Below, piece by piece: positions 26,813 to 35,063 of a DNA stretch of 64,000 bases (the stretch's first letter is position 1; every line of letters begins with the position of its first letter). This DNA is from Planctomycetota bacterium (GTDB lineage Bacteria > Planctomycetota > J058), in contig JAMLIC010000008.1 of the NCBI GenBank assembly GCA_023954375.1, forward strand, positions 62,001-126,000, in the 5' to 3' direction. The translations under genes were made by a program, and so were the position numbers. Below the pieces are notes generated by a model. The model did no database searches. It saw only the letters and a list, made by a program, of their open reading frames with translations, and had not been told where the DNA came from.

Positions 26813-27694
26813 ATGCTCGACTCGCTGGTGAGCGCGATCGCGCCGCCGCTGCCCGACGACGTGCGGCAGGGGCTGCGGGAGACCGTGGAGCTCAACTCGG
26901 CCGGGTTCGACCCGTGGGGGCTGAACCTCGACACCGCCGAGCGGGCCCTGCGCGCCGCGCGCTGGCTCTACGAGCGCTACTTCCGCGTGCGCACCTTCGG
27001 GCTCGAGCGCCTGCCGCCGAAGGGGCGGCTGATGATCGTCCCCAACCACAGCGGACAGCTCCCGTTCGACGGCCTGCTCATCGCGCTGGCCCTCGTGCTC
27101 GAGGCCCGCCCGCCGCGGCTCGTCCGCGGCATGGTCGAGCGCTGGTTCCCGTCGCTGCCGTTCATCAGCACGCTCTTCACCCGCTGCGGGCAGACCGTCG
27201 GCGACCCCGAGAACTGCCGCGACCTCCTGCGGCGCGAGCAGACGATCCTCGTCTTCCCCGAGGGCGTGCGCGGCACCGGCAAGACCTACTGGCGCCGCTA
27301 CGAGCTGCAGGCGTTCGGCACGGGGTTCATCCGCCTGGCGCTCGAGACGCGCACGCCGATCGTCCCCGTCGCCGTCGTCGGCGCCGAGGAGACCTACCCG
27401 AGCCTCTACAACGCGGCCTGGCTGGCGCGGCTCATCAAGGTGCCCTACGTGCCGGTGACGCCCTTCTTCCCGCTCCTCGGCCCGCTCGGCGCCCTGCCGC
27501 TGCCGGTGCGCATCGACCTGCGCTTCGGCGCGCCGCGGCTGTTCGAGGGCGACGCGGACGCGCCCGACGCCGAGGTCCAGCGCATGGTCGACGAGGTCAA
27601 GGGCGAGATCCAGCGCCTGATCGCCGAGGGGCTCGCCGAGCGGCCCGGGCTCCAGGCGCTCGGCGCCGTCTCCGCCCTGGGGGCGGGCCCGTGA
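26813..27694 (+). CDS. Lysophospholipid acyltransferase family protein (PlsC-like)
   Basis: The product is 293 aa from ATG preceded by GGGGGAGGA. Glycerolipid acyltransferases transfer acyl chains to lysolipids or related acceptors at the membrane. Block I appears as VPNHSGQLPFDG (residues about 80-91), with His and Asp spaced by six residues as in the diacylglycerol-acyltransferase-like subgroup. Block III is LVFPEGVRG (about 145-153), and TPIVPVAVVGAEE is block IV. The first 55 residues form an amphipathic helical extension. It overlaps the following SDR gene by 4 bases (GTGA). Confidence 0.9.
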   Translation: MLDSLVSAIAPPLPDDVRQGLRETVELNSAGFDPWGLNLDTAERALRAARWLYERYFRVRTFGLERLPPKGRLMIVPNHSGQLPFDGLLIALALVLEARPPRLVRGMVERWFPSLPFISTLFTRCGQTVGDPENCRDLLRREQTILVFPEGVRGTGKTYWRRYELQAFGTGFIRLALETRTPIVPVAVVGAEETYPSLYNAAWLARLIKVPYVPVTPFFPLLGPLGALPLPVRIDLRFGAPRLFEGDADAPDAEVQRMVDEVKGEIQRLIAEGLAERPGLQALGAVSALGAGP

Positions 27695-28635
27695 CCACGA
27701 TCCTCGTCACCGGCGCGGCCGGCCCGCTGGCGCGGCTCGTCGCCGACGAGCTGGCGGGCGACGCGGAGCTCGTCGGGATCGACGTGCGCCCGCTGCCGCC
27801 GGGCGGGTCCTTCCCGGGCCCCTTCTACCAGGCCTACTACACGCAGCGGCGCGTCGAGGACGTGTTCCGCCGCCACCGCCCGCGGGCCCTCGTGCACCTG
27901 GGGCGGATCCGCGGCACCGAGCTGGAGAGCTTCCAGCGCCGCTTCACGCAGAACGTGCTGGGCACGCGCCACCTGCTCGACCACGCCCTGCGGCACGGAA
28001 CGCGGCGCGTCGTCGTCCTCAGCACCTACCACGTCTACGGCGCGCACCAGCACAACCACGTGCACATCCGCGAGGACGAGCCGCTGCGCGCCAGCCAGAT
28101 CTTCCCCGAGCTCGCCGATGCCGTGGAGCTCGACCACGCGGCGACGACGTTCCTCTGGCGCCACCGCAAGGTCGAGACGGTCGTGCTGCGCCCGTGCAAC
28201 ATCGTCGGCCCGAGCCTCAACAACATGATCAGCCGGCTCCTCCGCGCCGGCCGGCGCGTGCCGACGCTGCTCGGCTACGACCCGACCATGCAGTTCCTCC
28301 ACGAGGAGGACGCCGCGCGCGCGATCGCGCTCGCCGTGCGCGAGGAGGGCTGGGGCGTCTACAACGTCGCCGGCGAGGGCGTCGTCCCCTGGTCGCACGC
28401 GATCCGCCTGGCCGGCGCCGAGCCGCTGCCCGTGCCGCACGTCGTGGCCTACCCGCTCGTTGGCATGCTGGCCCGCTGGCGGCTCGTCTTCCCCAAGCAC
28501 CTCATGGACTACTTCCGCTACCCGACCGTGATCGACGACGCGGCCTTCCGGGCCGACTACGGGTTCGCCCCGGCGCTCAGCACGGTCGAGACGCTCCGCT
28601 CCGTGCGCGGCCGCGCGCCGGCCGCGCCGGCGTGA
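27691..28635 (+). CDS. NAD-dependent epimerase/dehydratase family protein
   Basis: The product is 314 aa from GTG. The Rossmann motif is TGAAGPLARLVADEL (residues about 7-21) and the acid after strand 2 is in IDVRPL, indicating NAD. The region corresponding to the catalytic YxxxK is not standard: STYHVYGAHQ aligns with the serine/tyrosine stretch, and the YxxxK position reads DHAATTF, so the usual Tyr-Lys pair seems missing. Strands later (RPCNIVGP and FLHEEDAARAIA) are typical of extended SDRs such as NDP-sugar and steroid-type epimerases. It is co-transcribed with the upstream acyltransferase and the SCP2 gene. Confidence 0.85.
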   Translation: MTTILVTGAAGPLARLVADELAGDAELVGIDVRPLPPGGSFPGPFYQAYYTQRRVEDVFRRHRPRALVHLGRIRGTELESFQRRFTQNVLGTRHLLDHALRHGTRRVVVLSTYHVYGAHQHNHVHIREDEPLRASQIFPELADAVELDHAATTFLWRHRKVETVVLRPCNIVGPSLNNMISRLLRAGRRVPTLLGYDPTMQFLHEEDAARAIALAVREEGWGVYNVAGEGVVPWSHAIRLAGAEPLPVPHVVAYPLVGMLARWRLVFPKHLMDYFRYPTVIDDAAFRADYGFAPALSTVETLRSVRGRAPAAPA

Positions 28636-28668
28636 TATAGAGGTTGGCCTCGCCCGCTGGAGGTCCCC

Positions 28669-28986
28669 GTGAGCCAGGCCCTGGTCGACGCGTTCGAGCA
28701 CCTGAAGCGCGTCTACAAGCCCAACGTCGTCGACAAGCAGACGGTCTTCTACGTGTCGCTGGGCGACGCGTCCGACCAGAAGTGGATCATGACCCTGACG
28801 CCCGCGGAGTGCACCGCCGCGCCGGGCAAGACCGAGGCGGCCGACGTCGTCCTGAAGATGGCCGAGAACGACTTCGTGCGCATGGTGAAGGGCGAGTGGG
28901 TCCCGGGCGCGCTCGACTTCATGCGCGGCAAGATCAAGACGAACAACGTCGAGGGGCTGAAGCTCCTCAAGGACTGCTTCGCATAG
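28669..28986 (+). CDS. SCP2 sterol-binding domain protein
   Basis: The product is 105 aa, from GTG. It is a single SCP2 domain: WIMTLTPAECTAAPGKTEAADVVLKMAENDFVRMVKGE is the typical beta-sheet and the hydrophobic tunnel region, followed by LDFMRGKIKTNNVEGLKLLKDCF. Such proteins bind or carry lipids and acyl-CoA esters in the cytosol. It lies 33 bases after the SDR gene; a TATAGA at 28636-28641 may give it a separate start of transcription. With the acyltransferase and two SDRs it forms a lipid-type set. Confidence 0.9.
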   Translation: MSQALVDAFEHLKRVYKPNVVDKQTVFYVSLGDASDQKWIMTLTPAECTAAPGKTEAADVVLKMAENDFVRMVKGEWVPGALDFMRGKIKTNNVEGLKLLKDCFA

Positions 28987-29005
28987 TCACCCGCCTCGGC
29001 CACAG

Positions 29006-29620
29006 GTGAGTGTGGACCCGCGCGACCCGGACGTGCAGCTCATGCTGCGCCTCCAGGCCGGCGACGGCGCCGCCCTGGGCGAGCTCCTGCGGCGGAACGC
29101 CCCCCGCGTGCTGGCGCTCGCCTTCCGCTACCTCGGCGACCGCGCCGCGGCCGAGGACGTCGTCCAGGAGACCTTCCTCAAGCTCTACCAGGCGCGCGAC
29201 CGCTACCGCTCCGACGCGCCGTTCGGCGCCTACGTGCTGCGGATCGCCACGAACGTGTGCCTGTCGCAGCTGCGCAAGAAGCGCCCGCGCTCCCTCGACG
29301 AGGGCGACGACGGCGAGCGCGCGTCCGAGCCTCCCGCCGACGGGGTGCGCGCGCCCGAGGAGACGCTCCTCGACGAGGAGCTCGCCGGGCGGGTCCGTGA
29401 CGCGGTGCAGCAACTGCCGGACCGGCAGCGCATGGCCATCCTCCTCAACAAGTTCGAGGGGCTCGATTACCAGCAAGTGGCCGATCAGCTTGGCCTTACG
29501 GTCCCGGCCACGAAGAGCCTCCTGCACCGGGCGCGCATGACGCTGAAGGACCTGCTCGAGGGTTACCTGGGCGGGGTCCCGAGCGAAACCCAGGGGCCGC
29601 CCGGGCGTTCACCCGGATAG
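29006..29620 (+). CDS. ECF-type RNA polymerase sigma factor
   Basis: The product is 204 aa. Region 2 spans about residues 20-90 (LALAFRYLGDRAAAEDVVQETFLKLY with the -10-binding helix) and region 4 about 135-185 (LPDRQRMAILLNKFEGLDYQQVADQLGLTVPATKSLLHRARMTLKDLL). The GTG at 29006 is followed by a second in-frame GTG at 29012. The gene lies 13 bases before its anti-sigma factor, the usual arrangement, so activity is probably released by an envelope signal. The C-terminal 15 residues are Pro/Gly-rich. Confidence 0.95.
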   Translation: MSVDPRDPDVQLMLRLQAGDGAALGELLRRNAPRVLALAFRYLGDRAAAEDVVQETFLKLYQARDRYRSDAPFGAYVLRIATNVCLSQLRKKRPRSLDEGDDGERASEPPADGVRAPEETLLDEELAGRVRDAVQQLPDRQRMAILLNKFEGLDYQQVADQLGLTVPATKSLLHRARMTLKDLLEGYLGGVPSETQGPPGRSPG

Positions 29621-29633
29621 CGGTGGAGAGAGC

Positions 29634-30314
29634 ATGACCTGCGCGACGGTGACGGACGACCTCGTGGCCCTGCTCGACGGCCAGCTCGAGCCGGCGCGGG
29701 CCGACGAGGTCCGGGCGCACCTGGCGGCCTGCCCCGCGTGCGAGGCCGAGCGCCAGGCGCTCGCGGCCGTGTGGGAGCGCCTGGACCTGCTCCCCGGCCT
29801 CGCGGTGCGGCCGGGCTTCCTCGAGGAGGTCGAGGCGCGGCTGCGGGCCGCCGACGGCTTCAAGGTCCACGCCGGCGGGCGGCGCGCGGTGCAGCGCTGG
29901 CTGGCGGCGGCCGCCGCGGCGCTGCTCGTGGCCGGGGCCGGGCTGATCGTGACGACGCGGCCATCTGCGCCGTGGGGGGCGCCGAAGGGCGACCAGGCGC
30001 TCCGGCCGAACCGGCCGGCGCCGGCGACCCCGCCGCGCACGCCGCAGCCGCTCGTGACGCCGCCGCTCGTGCCACCGACGCCCGAGGCGCCTCCGACCCG
30101 GCAGCCCCCCACCCAGCAGCCCCCGGTCCAGCAGCAGACCCCCCCGACGCCGGCGCCGGCGCGCTCCGACCCGCTGGCCGGCCTCCCGGCCGACGAGCGC
30201 GCGCTGATCGAGCACCTCGAGCTCCTGCGCGACCTGCGCGAGCTCGAGCAGCTCGGGCTCCTCGACGCGGCCGACCTGTTCGACGACCTCGAGGCGGAGG
30301 AGTTCGATGGCTAG
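29634..30314 (+). CDS. Zinc-finger anti-sigma factor (membrane-anchored)
   Basis: The product is 226 aa. The N-terminal zf-HC2 domain carries His in EVRAHLAACPACEAE followed by CxxC (residues about 26-38), the zinc ligands that hold ECF sigma factors. One membrane helix (WLAAAAAALLVAGAGLIVTT, about 85-104) places the following Pro/Gln-rich region (about 105-180) in the periplasm, ending in a helical acidic tail. Regulated cleavage or conformational change should release the sigma factor encoded just upstream. It overlaps the next gene by 8 bases, indicating co-translation. Confidence 0.92.
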   Translation: MTCATVTDDLVALLDGQLEPARADEVRAHLAACPACEAERQALAAVWERLDLLPGLAVRPGFLEEVEARLRAADGFKVHAGGRRAVQRWLAAAAAALLVAGAGLIVTTRPSAPWGAPKGDQALRPNRPAPATPPRTPQPLVTPPLVPPTPEAPPTRQPPTQQPPVQQQTPPTPAPARSDPLAGLPADERALIEHLELLRDLRELEQLGLLDAADLFDDLEAEEFDG

Positions 30315-31185
30315 CCGCCTGGTCCTCTCGGCCCTGCTCCTCCTCTTCGTCGCCACGCCCGGCCTCGGCCAGGACGCGCCGCCCGCGCGCCAGCGCGGGC
30401 TGACCCCCGAGCAGCGCGCGCGCCTGCTCGAGCGCTACCGGTCGCTGCCGCCCGAGGAGCGGGCGCGGCTGCGCCGCCTCTACGACGAGCACGTGCGCGA
30501 CCGCGCGCCCGAGGAGCTCGAGGGGCTGCGCCGCGAGCTGCGCCAGCGCGTGCCGAAGGAGGCCGCGCAGGCCGAGCAGCGGCGGCGGCGCTTCGAGCAG
30601 CGGCCGAAGGACGAGCAGCTCCGCTACGAGCGCCTGCACCATCAGCTCCTGCAGTCGCTCCCGCCCGAGGAGCGCCGGGCGCTCCTGCAGCTCGAGCCCG
30701 AGCAGCGGCGCAAGAAGCTGCAGAAGCTCGTGCAGCAGCACCGGCGCAAGGTGCTCGACCAGCGCGTCCGCAACCTGCCGCCGGGCGTGCGCCAGCCGCT
30801 GCAAGCCGAGCTCGAGGGCCTCGACCCGCGCGAGCGCTTCCGCCGCGCGCGCGAGGCGGTCGAGGGCCACACCCGCGGCGAGCTGCGCCGGCTGCTCACC
30901 GACCCGTCGCTGAGCGACGAGCAGCGCGCCCGGCAGGTGCAGGAGCTCCTGCGCCGCTTCGTCCCCGAGGAGGAGCGCCGCGAGCAGCTCCGGCGAAAGG
31001 TCCTGAGCGAGCTGCAGCGCCGGCGCGACGCGCCGCCGCAGCGGCCGGGCGACGACCGCCGCGAGCGCCGCGACCCGCCCGGCGAGCGGCCCGCCGACCG
31101 CGACCGGCCGGACCGCGACCGCGAGCGGCAGGGCGAGGGCGACAGGCCCGGCCGTCGGGCGCCGCCGCCGCGCGGGCCGAGGTAG
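30307..31185 (+). CDS. DUF3106-type secreted protein, third gene of the sigma operon
   Basis: The product is 292 aa with a signal peptide (residues 1-21, cleavage after GLG). The mature part is dominated by repeated ~24-residue helical units of the type LPPEERARLRRLYDEH, as in DUF3106 and related proteins that often follow ECF sigma/anti-sigma pairs. The last 60 residues are extremely rich in Asp, Arg and Pro. It probably acts in the periplasm and may report to the sigma factor. Arg/Glu composition favours a long coiled coil. Function is unknown. Confidence 0.85.
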   Translation: MASRLVLSALLLLFVATPGLGQDAPPARQRGLTPEQRARLLERYRSLPPEERARLRRLYDEHVRDRAPEELEGLRRELRQRVPKEAAQAEQRRRRFEQRPKDEQLRYERLHHQLLQSLPPEERRALLQLEPEQRRKKLQKLVQQHRRKVLDQRVRNLPPGVRQPLQAELEGLDPRERFRRAREAVEGHTRGELRRLLTDPSLSDEQRARQVQELLRRFVPEEERREQLRRKVLSELQRRRDAPPQRPGDDRRERRDPPGERPADRDRPDRDRERQGEGDRPGRRAPPPRGPR

Positions 31186-31210
31186 GCACGACCGACCGCT
31201 CGATGTGACG

Positions 31211-31306
31211 AGGAAGAACGGGCACCGAGGGCACCGAGGGTGCACCGAGGACACCGAGAGCCCTCGGTGACCTCGGTGTGTCCTCGGTGCCCTCGGTGAC
31301 CGTCCT
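31211..31306. repeat. Palindrome of CACCGAGG-type words
   Basis: Repeated units (GGGCACCGAGGGCACCGAGG and so on) on the left pair with CCTCGGTGACCTCGGTG on the right. It fills the 160-base gap before moeA. It belongs to the same kind of repeat as 63791-63859, and is related in design to 13688-13782 and 38494-38569. Confidence 0.85.
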
Positions 31307-31332
31307 CGAACGACCAGGCTGGGGGCGGTTGA

Positions 31333-31338
31333 TACACT
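31333..31338 (+). promoter_or_regulatory. -10-like hexamer 7 bases before the moeA GTG
   Basis: TACACT (31333-31338) is followed by 7 bases and the GTG start at 31346, giving a predicted leaderless transcript. No good -35 hexamer is evident 17 bases upstream. Confidence 0.4.
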
Positions 31339-31345
31339 CCGCCCC

Positions 31346-32557
31346 GTGACCCACGCGCACGGGCTCTCGATCGACGACGCGCTGGCCCTGATCGCCGCGA
31401 AGGTCGCCGCGCTGCCGGTCGAGGACGTGGCCCTCGACCGGGCGCTCGGGCGCGTGCTGGCCGAGGACGTGGCGTCGGACCTCGACGTGCCGGGCTTCGA
31501 CCGGGCCTGCATGGACGGGTTCGCCCTGCGCGCGGCGGACAGCTTCGGCGCGTCGTCGTACGAGCCGGTCTCCCTGGCGGTCGTCGGCGCCGCGGCGGCG
31601 GGGCACGCGTCGCCGCCCGTCGGGCCGGGGCAGGCGGTGCGGATCTCGACGGGCGCGCGGCTGCCCGCGGGCGCCGACGCCGTCGTCCCGATCGAGCACG
31701 TCGAGGTGCGTGGCGAGCGCGTGCGCCTCGTGGCCGCCGTCGCGCCGGGCAAGCACGTCGCCCGGCGGGGCGACGAGGTGCGCCAGGGGGCGCCGCTCCT
31801 CGACGCTGGACGGCGCCTGCGGCCGGTGGACGTGGGCCTCCTCGCGTCGGTGGGCCGGGCGCAGGTGCGCGTGCACCGGCGTCCCAGGGTGGCCGTCGTC
31901 ACCACGGGCGACGAGCTCGTGGCGCCCGGTCAGCCGCTCCCCGAGGGGCGCACCTACGAGGCCAACGGCGCGCTGCTCGCGGCCTGCGCGCGGGGGTGCG
32001 GGCTCGACCCGCGCCGGGCGGGGCCGGTCGCCGACACGCGGGAGGCGCTGGCGGCCGCGCTCGACGCGTGCGACGAGGACCTCGTCCTCTCGACCGGCGC
32101 CACGAGCGCCGGGCCGGACGACGTCCTGCCCGAGCTCGTCGCGGCGCGGGGCGAGCTGTGGCTCCGCGGCGTCGACATGCGCCCGGGGCACCCGGTCGCG
32201 TTCGGGCGCGCGGGCGCGCGCGTCCACGCCCTCCTCCCCGGCAACCCCGTCGCCGCGTGGGTGTGCTTCCACGTGCTCGCGCGGCCCGCCCTGCGCCTCC
32301 TCGAGGGCGAGCCGCCCGCCGCGGCCCTGGCGCCGCCCCTGCGCCGGCCGGGGCGGCTCGCGGCCAAGGTCACGTCGGCCGCCGGCCGGACGGACCTCGT
32401 CCGCGTGACGATCGACGCGCAGGGCGCCGTGACGCCGCTCCCCGGCGGCTCGGCCGCGCTCCTGGCGGCGTCGCGGGCGCAGGGGCTCCTGCGCGTGCCG
32501 CGCGCGCTCGAGGGGCTCGAGGCGGGTGCCGAGGTGTGGGTCGAGGTGTTCGAGTGA
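31346..32557 (+). CDS. moeA: Molybdopterin molybdenumtransferase MoeA
   Basis: The product is 403 aa, full family length. MoeA inserts molybdate into adenylylated molybdopterin in the cytosol. Conserved parts include LDVPGFDRACMDGFALRA (residues about 47-65), ARLPAGADAVVPIEHV (about 108-123), VTTGDELVAPG (about 187-197), and the MPT-binding STGATSAGPDDVLP and HALLPGNPVAAWV. The usual STGTG SVG-type loop reads STGATSAGPDD. The gene is tandem with a second moeA that carries an extra domain; they overlap by 4 bases. No other molybdenum-cofactor genes are in this window. Confidence 0.93.
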   Translation: MTHAHGLSIDDALALIAAKVAALPVEDVALDRALGRVLAEDVASDLDVPGFDRACMDGFALRAADSFGASSYEPVSLAVVGAAAAGHASPPVGPGQAVRISTGARLPAGADAVVPIEHVEVRGERVRLVAAVAPGKHVARRGDEVRQGAPLLDAGRRLRPVDVGLLASVGRAQVRVHRRPRVAVVTTGDELVAPGQPLPEGRTYEANGALLAACARGCGLDPRRAGPVADTREALAAALDACDEDLVLSTGATSAGPDDVLPELVAARGELWLRGVDMRPGHPVAFGRAGARVHALLPGNPVAAWVCFHVLARPALRLLEGEPPAAALAPPLRRPGRLAAKVTSAAGRTDLVRVTIDAQGAVTPLPGGSAALLAASRAQGLLRVPRALEGLEAGAEVWVEVFE

Positions 32558-34410
32558 GCCGCAAGCAGTACCTGGCGGTCGTCTCCAAGGAGGAGGCCCA
32601 GCGCGCCTGGGCCGAGGCCCTGGACCTGCGCCCGCTCGGCGCCGAGGAGGTCGCGCTCGAGGACGCCCTCGGCCGCGTCCTCGCCGCCCCGTTCCAGGCG
32701 CCGGGCGACCTGCCGCCGTTCGACCGCGCGCTGGTCGACGGCTACGCGCTCGTGGCGAGCGACACGTTCGGCGCCTCGACCGACGCGCCGGCGCGCCTGC
32801 GCCTGCTGGGGCGGCCGATCGCCGCCGGCGACGACCCGGCGGGCCGCGTCGTCGACGCGGGCGGGGCGATCGAGGTCGCCACCGGGGCGTCGCTCCCGCA
32901 GGGCGCCGACGCGGTCGTCATGATCGAGCAGACGTCGCTCGAGTCGGGGGGCGACGGCGACCACGTGGTCCTGCGCGAGCCGCTCACCCCGGGCCAGGGG
33001 ATCCAGCGCCGCGGCAGCGACGTCGAGGAGGGCGAGGCGCTGTTCCCCACGGGCCGGCGCCTGACGGCGCGCGAGACGTGCGTGATCGCCGGCGCCGGCG
33101 TCGACCGCGTCCTCGTCCACCGCCGCCCGAAGGTGGCCGTGATCTCGACCGGCGACGAGCTCGTGCCGCCCGGCCGCGGGCCGCTCGCGCCGGGGCAGAT
33201 CTTCGACGCCAACGCCCGCCTCGTGGCCGACCTCGTGCGCGAGCTGGGCGGCGAGGCGCACGAGCTCGGGATCGCCCGCGACGACGAGGCCGCCCTGCGC
33301 GCGCTCCTCGAGCGGGCGCGCGCCTGCGACGCGGTCGTCCTCTCGGGCGGCACGTCCAAGGGCGCGGGCGACCTGACCTACCGCGTCGTCGAGGCGCTCG
33401 GGCAGGTCGTCGTTCACGGCGTCGCCGTCCGCCCGGGCAAGCCGCTCGTGCTGGCCGCCTGGGAGCGGCGGCCGGTGGCGATCCTCCCCGGCTTCCCCAC
33501 CTCGGCGGCGGTCACGTTCGAGGTGTTCGTGCGCCCCGTCCTCGCGCAGCTCGCGGGCGTCCCGGCCCGCGCCGCGCACGCGCGCCCGGGCGCGCGCCTG
33601 GGCGTGGCCTTCCCCTCGGCGCCGGGGCGCCACGAGTACGTCCTCTGCTACCTGGCGGGGGCCGGCGACGGCCCGCCGCGGGCCTTCCCGCTCCTGCGCG
33701 GCTCGGGCGCGACGTCGGGCCTGGCGCGCGCCGACGGCTGGGTCGAGGTCCCCGCCGACCGTGACCACGTCCCGGCCGGCGCCACCCTGCCGCTCACGTG
33801 GCTGCGGAGCCCGCACGAGCGCACGGGCGCCGACCTCGTCGTCGTCGGCGAGCCCTCGGCCCTCGTCGAGGCGGCGCTCGACCGCGCCTCGGACGAGGGC
33901 CTCCGCGCGCGCTTCCTCCCCGGCTCCGCGGTGGCCGCCGTCGACGCCGTCGCCTCGGGCCTGGCCGACGCCGCCGTCGTCGGCGCGACGGGCGAGGAGG
34001 AGGCGCGGGCGCAGGGGCTCGCGCTGACGTCGCTCCGCGCGCGCCGCCTCGGCCTCGCGGCGCGCGCCGGCGCGCCGCTCGAGGGCGAGCCGCGGGCGGT
34101 CCTCGCCGCCGCGCTGGAGCGCGGCGCCCGCCTGGCGCGCGCGCGCCGGGGCACCGACGCGCGGCGTCTCCTCGATGACCTGCTCGCCGTGGCGCCCGCG
34201 GCGGCGCTCGACGTGGGCAGCGCCAGGGCCGTCGCCCGCGCCCTGGCCGCCGGCCGCGCCGACGTGGGCGTGACCACCGACGACGAGGCGCGCGCCCACG
34301 GCCTGGCCTTCCTCGCGGCGGCCGAGGCCCCCCTCGTCCTCGTCACCACGCCCGGCACCGACCGCCCGGCGGCCGAGGCGCTGCGCCGGGCCCTCGTCGC
34401 TCACCCCTGA
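32554..34410 (+). CDS. MoeA fused to a periplasmic-binding-protein-like domain
   Basis: The product is 618 aa from GTG overlapping the upstream moeA. Residues about 15-405 are a MoeA module (FDRALVDGYALVASD, ASLPQGADAVVMIEQT, VISTGDELVPPG, VVLSGGTSKGAGDLTYR, ILPGFPTSAAVTFEVF). Residues about 420-618 resemble the bilobed PBP-like module of COG1910 proteins: VVVGEPSALVEAALDRASDEGLR and repeats of DVGVTTDDEARAHGLAF and ADAAVVGATGEEEARAQGLAL. Such MoeA-PBP fusions are known in archaea and some bacteria and may sense substrate or anions for molybdate handling; here a standalone MoeA sits directly upstream. No signal peptide is present, so the module should be cytosolic. Its ligand is unknown. Confidence 0.9.
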   Translation: MSRKQYLAVVSKEEAQRAWAEALDLRPLGAEEVALEDALGRVLAAPFQAPGDLPPFDRALVDGYALVASDTFGASTDAPARLRLLGRPIAAGDDPAGRVVDAGGAIEVATGASLPQGADAVVMIEQTSLESGGDGDHVVLREPLTPGQGIQRRGSDVEEGEALFPTGRRLTARETCVIAGAGVDRVLVHRRPKVAVISTGDELVPPGRGPLAPGQIFDANARLVADLVRELGGEAHELGIARDDEAALRALLERARACDAVVLSGGTSKGAGDLTYRVVEALGQVVVHGVAVRPGKPLVLAAWERRPVAILPGFPTSAAVTFEVFVRPVLAQLAGVPARAAHARPGARLGVAFPSAPGRHEYVLCYLAGAGDGPPRAFPLLRGSGATSGLARADGWVEVPADRDHVPAGATLPLTWLRSPHERTGADLVVVGEPSALVEAALDRASDEGLRARFLPGSAVAAVDAVASGLADAAVVGATGEEEARAQGLALTSLRARRLGLAARAGAPLEGEPRAVLAAALERGARLARARRGTDARRLLDDLLAVAPAAALDVGSARAVARALAAGRADVGVTTDDEARAHGLAFLAAAEAPLVLVTTPGTDRPAAEALRRALVAHP

Positions 34411-34967
34411 CGGCGCCTCACGGTCACGTACCACCGGTCGTCCACGCGCACGAGCGGGAGCGAGTACTCGTGGCCGCACTTCGGGTCCTTCACGAGGACC
34501 CGGGCCGTGGCGCGGTCGCCCACGACCACCGGGTCGCCGATGCGGCGCTCCGTGGTCGGGAAGTCGGCGCGGCGGTCGCTCACGTGCTCGCTGAGGTCGG
34601 CGAAGGCCGCCGCGAGGTCCTGCGCCGCGCCGACGATCGCGCGCAGCGCGGCGTCGTCCTCCGCCAGGGCCCGGAGCGCGTCGGGCTCGAGGCGCCGGAC
34701 CTCGCCGAGGCCGTGCCGCGCGAGCACGGGGCCGAGCGCCGCGAGGCGCGCCTCCGCCTCGGGGCCGTGGCCGGCCTGGTGCGCCCGGACGAACAGGCGA
34801 CCGACGACGAGCGGACGGTCGTCGGGCGCGTGAGCCGCGAGGACGGCGGCCCAGTCGCGCGCCTCCTGGGCCTGGAGCAGGGCGTCGACGGCGGCCCCGA
34901 CGTCCAGGCCCTGCCGCGCCGGGCAGCCCGCGAGCAGAGCGACGACCACGAGCGGCCAGGGGCGCAT
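34401..34967 (-). CDS. Predicted lipoprotein of unknown function
   Basis: The product is 188 aa from ATG 34967, preceded by GAGG. A short signal peptide ends in the lipobox LAGC (near residue 15). The mature part is mostly helical (about 20-125) and ends in a beta region with VLVKDPKCGHEYSLPLVRVDDRWYVTV, resembling the C-terminal SH3/NTF2-like fold seen in some secreted proteins; the last part of this looks like a strand pair. It overlaps the end of the convergent moeA-PBP gene by 10 bases. Confidence 0.75.
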   Translation of the reverse strand: MRPWPLVVVALLAGCPARQGLDVGAAVDALLQAQEARDWAAVLAAHAPDDRPLVVGRLFVRAHQAGHGPEAEARLAALGPVLARHGLGEVRRLEPDALRALAEDDAALRAIVGAAQDLAAAFADLSEHVSDRRADFPTTERRIGDPVVVGDRATARVLVKDPKCGHEYSLPLVRVDDRWYVTVRRRQG

Positions 34968-35063
34968 GCGACACCTCACGCTCCGGGAGCGTAGCGTCGC
35001 GCCGCGCATCGCGCCCCTGGCCCCGCGATCCTCGGTGGTCTACGCTGGCGAGCGGAGGGCGCC

